Origin: a virus
Direction: 5' to 3' (one strand)
Virus record (IMG/VR): IMGVR_UViG_3300042868_007671
Location: 1-42,704 of that record
DNA: 42,704 nucleotides
Part shown: positions 42,654 through 42,704 of the stretch, in pieces
Position numbering within the stretch: the stretch's first letter is position 1
How the letters are laid out: every line of letters starts with the position of its first letter
The notes under the pieces: model-generated
The model's input: only the letters and a program-made list of their open reading frames with translations
What the model was told of the DNA's origin: nothing
The model's database searches: none
Translations under genes and position numbers: made by a program

Positions 42654-42704
42654 ATGGCAGTCGCAATTAACATATTCAAAACGGTCACAGCCAATGTGAC
42701 CACC
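42654..42704 (+). CDS. Small virion surface protein (partial, N-terminus only)
   Basis: Seventeen codons from ATG 42654 to the window edge, starting MAVAINIFKTVTANV. This start resembles small single-domain surface proteins of aquatic T4-like phages, perhaps the family of the 118-aa protein at 35974. It begins 6 bp after the upstream stop, so translation is probably coupled. Too little is visible for a firm call. Confidence 0.4.
   Translation, partial: MAVAINIFKTVTANVTT

Overview
This window is part of the genome of a T4-like, contractile-tailed phage (the classical Myoviridae T4 supergroup). It encodes the T4 late-transcription factor gp55, the gp46/gp47 recombination nuclease, the T4 head cassette in T4 order (gp20, a small protein, gp67, gp21, gp22, gp23) and T4-type baseplate genes. 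The short capsid protein (391 aa), the large collagen-like fibres and the many small beta-structured virion proteins resemble distant marine or freshwater T4-like phages more than the enterobacterial ones. The sequence does not identify the host. By eye GC content is low to mid 40s percent. I found no tRNA, integrase, transposase or CRISPR array.

Layout. 1-886 (minus strand): the start of a gp53-like baseplate wedge gene (cut by the window edge) and a tail-tube/baseplate junction protein, read from a perfect late promoter. 1006-5409 (plus): gp55, gp47, gp46 and a PD-(D/E)XK nuclease. 5410-5892: 483 bp without a gene, dense in hairpins, between convergent gene blocks. 5893-6959 (minus): a gp26-like gene whose 3' end appears to frameshift by -1 into a second ORF. 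7017-10013 (plus): the tape measure protein, divergent from gp26. 10083-16072 (plus): the head cassette, closed by a terminator. 16210-42704 (plus): about 26 kb of virion surface, fibre and adhesin genes. These include a seven-bladed propeller, a tandem paralogue pair, two giant proteins of 2030 and 1768 aa (the second carrying an SGNH hydrolase and a GG/ILEI domain), a collagen-like fibre, and three proteins with fibre-type N-terminal caps.

How it works together. gp55 would direct host RNA polymerase to late promoters. At least nine octamers of the form NATAAATA or TGTAAATA lie just upstream of virion genes here, and three intrinsic terminators divide the late region into units. gp46/47 and the nuclease would process replication and recombination intermediates. 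gp67, gp22 and gp21 form the prohead core and protease that mature gp23 around the gp20 portal. The gp26-like protein and its frameshift product sit next to the tape measure gene, where tail chaperones are found in other phages. The 3' half supplies host recognition.

The most notable observations are: a candidate programmed -1 frameshift at T TTT TTC in gene 26; a gp55 gene whose conserved N-terminus lies upstream of any ATG, GTG or TTG and seems to start at ATT; the structured 5.4-5.9 kb intergenic region; and the SGNH/GG-domain adhesin.
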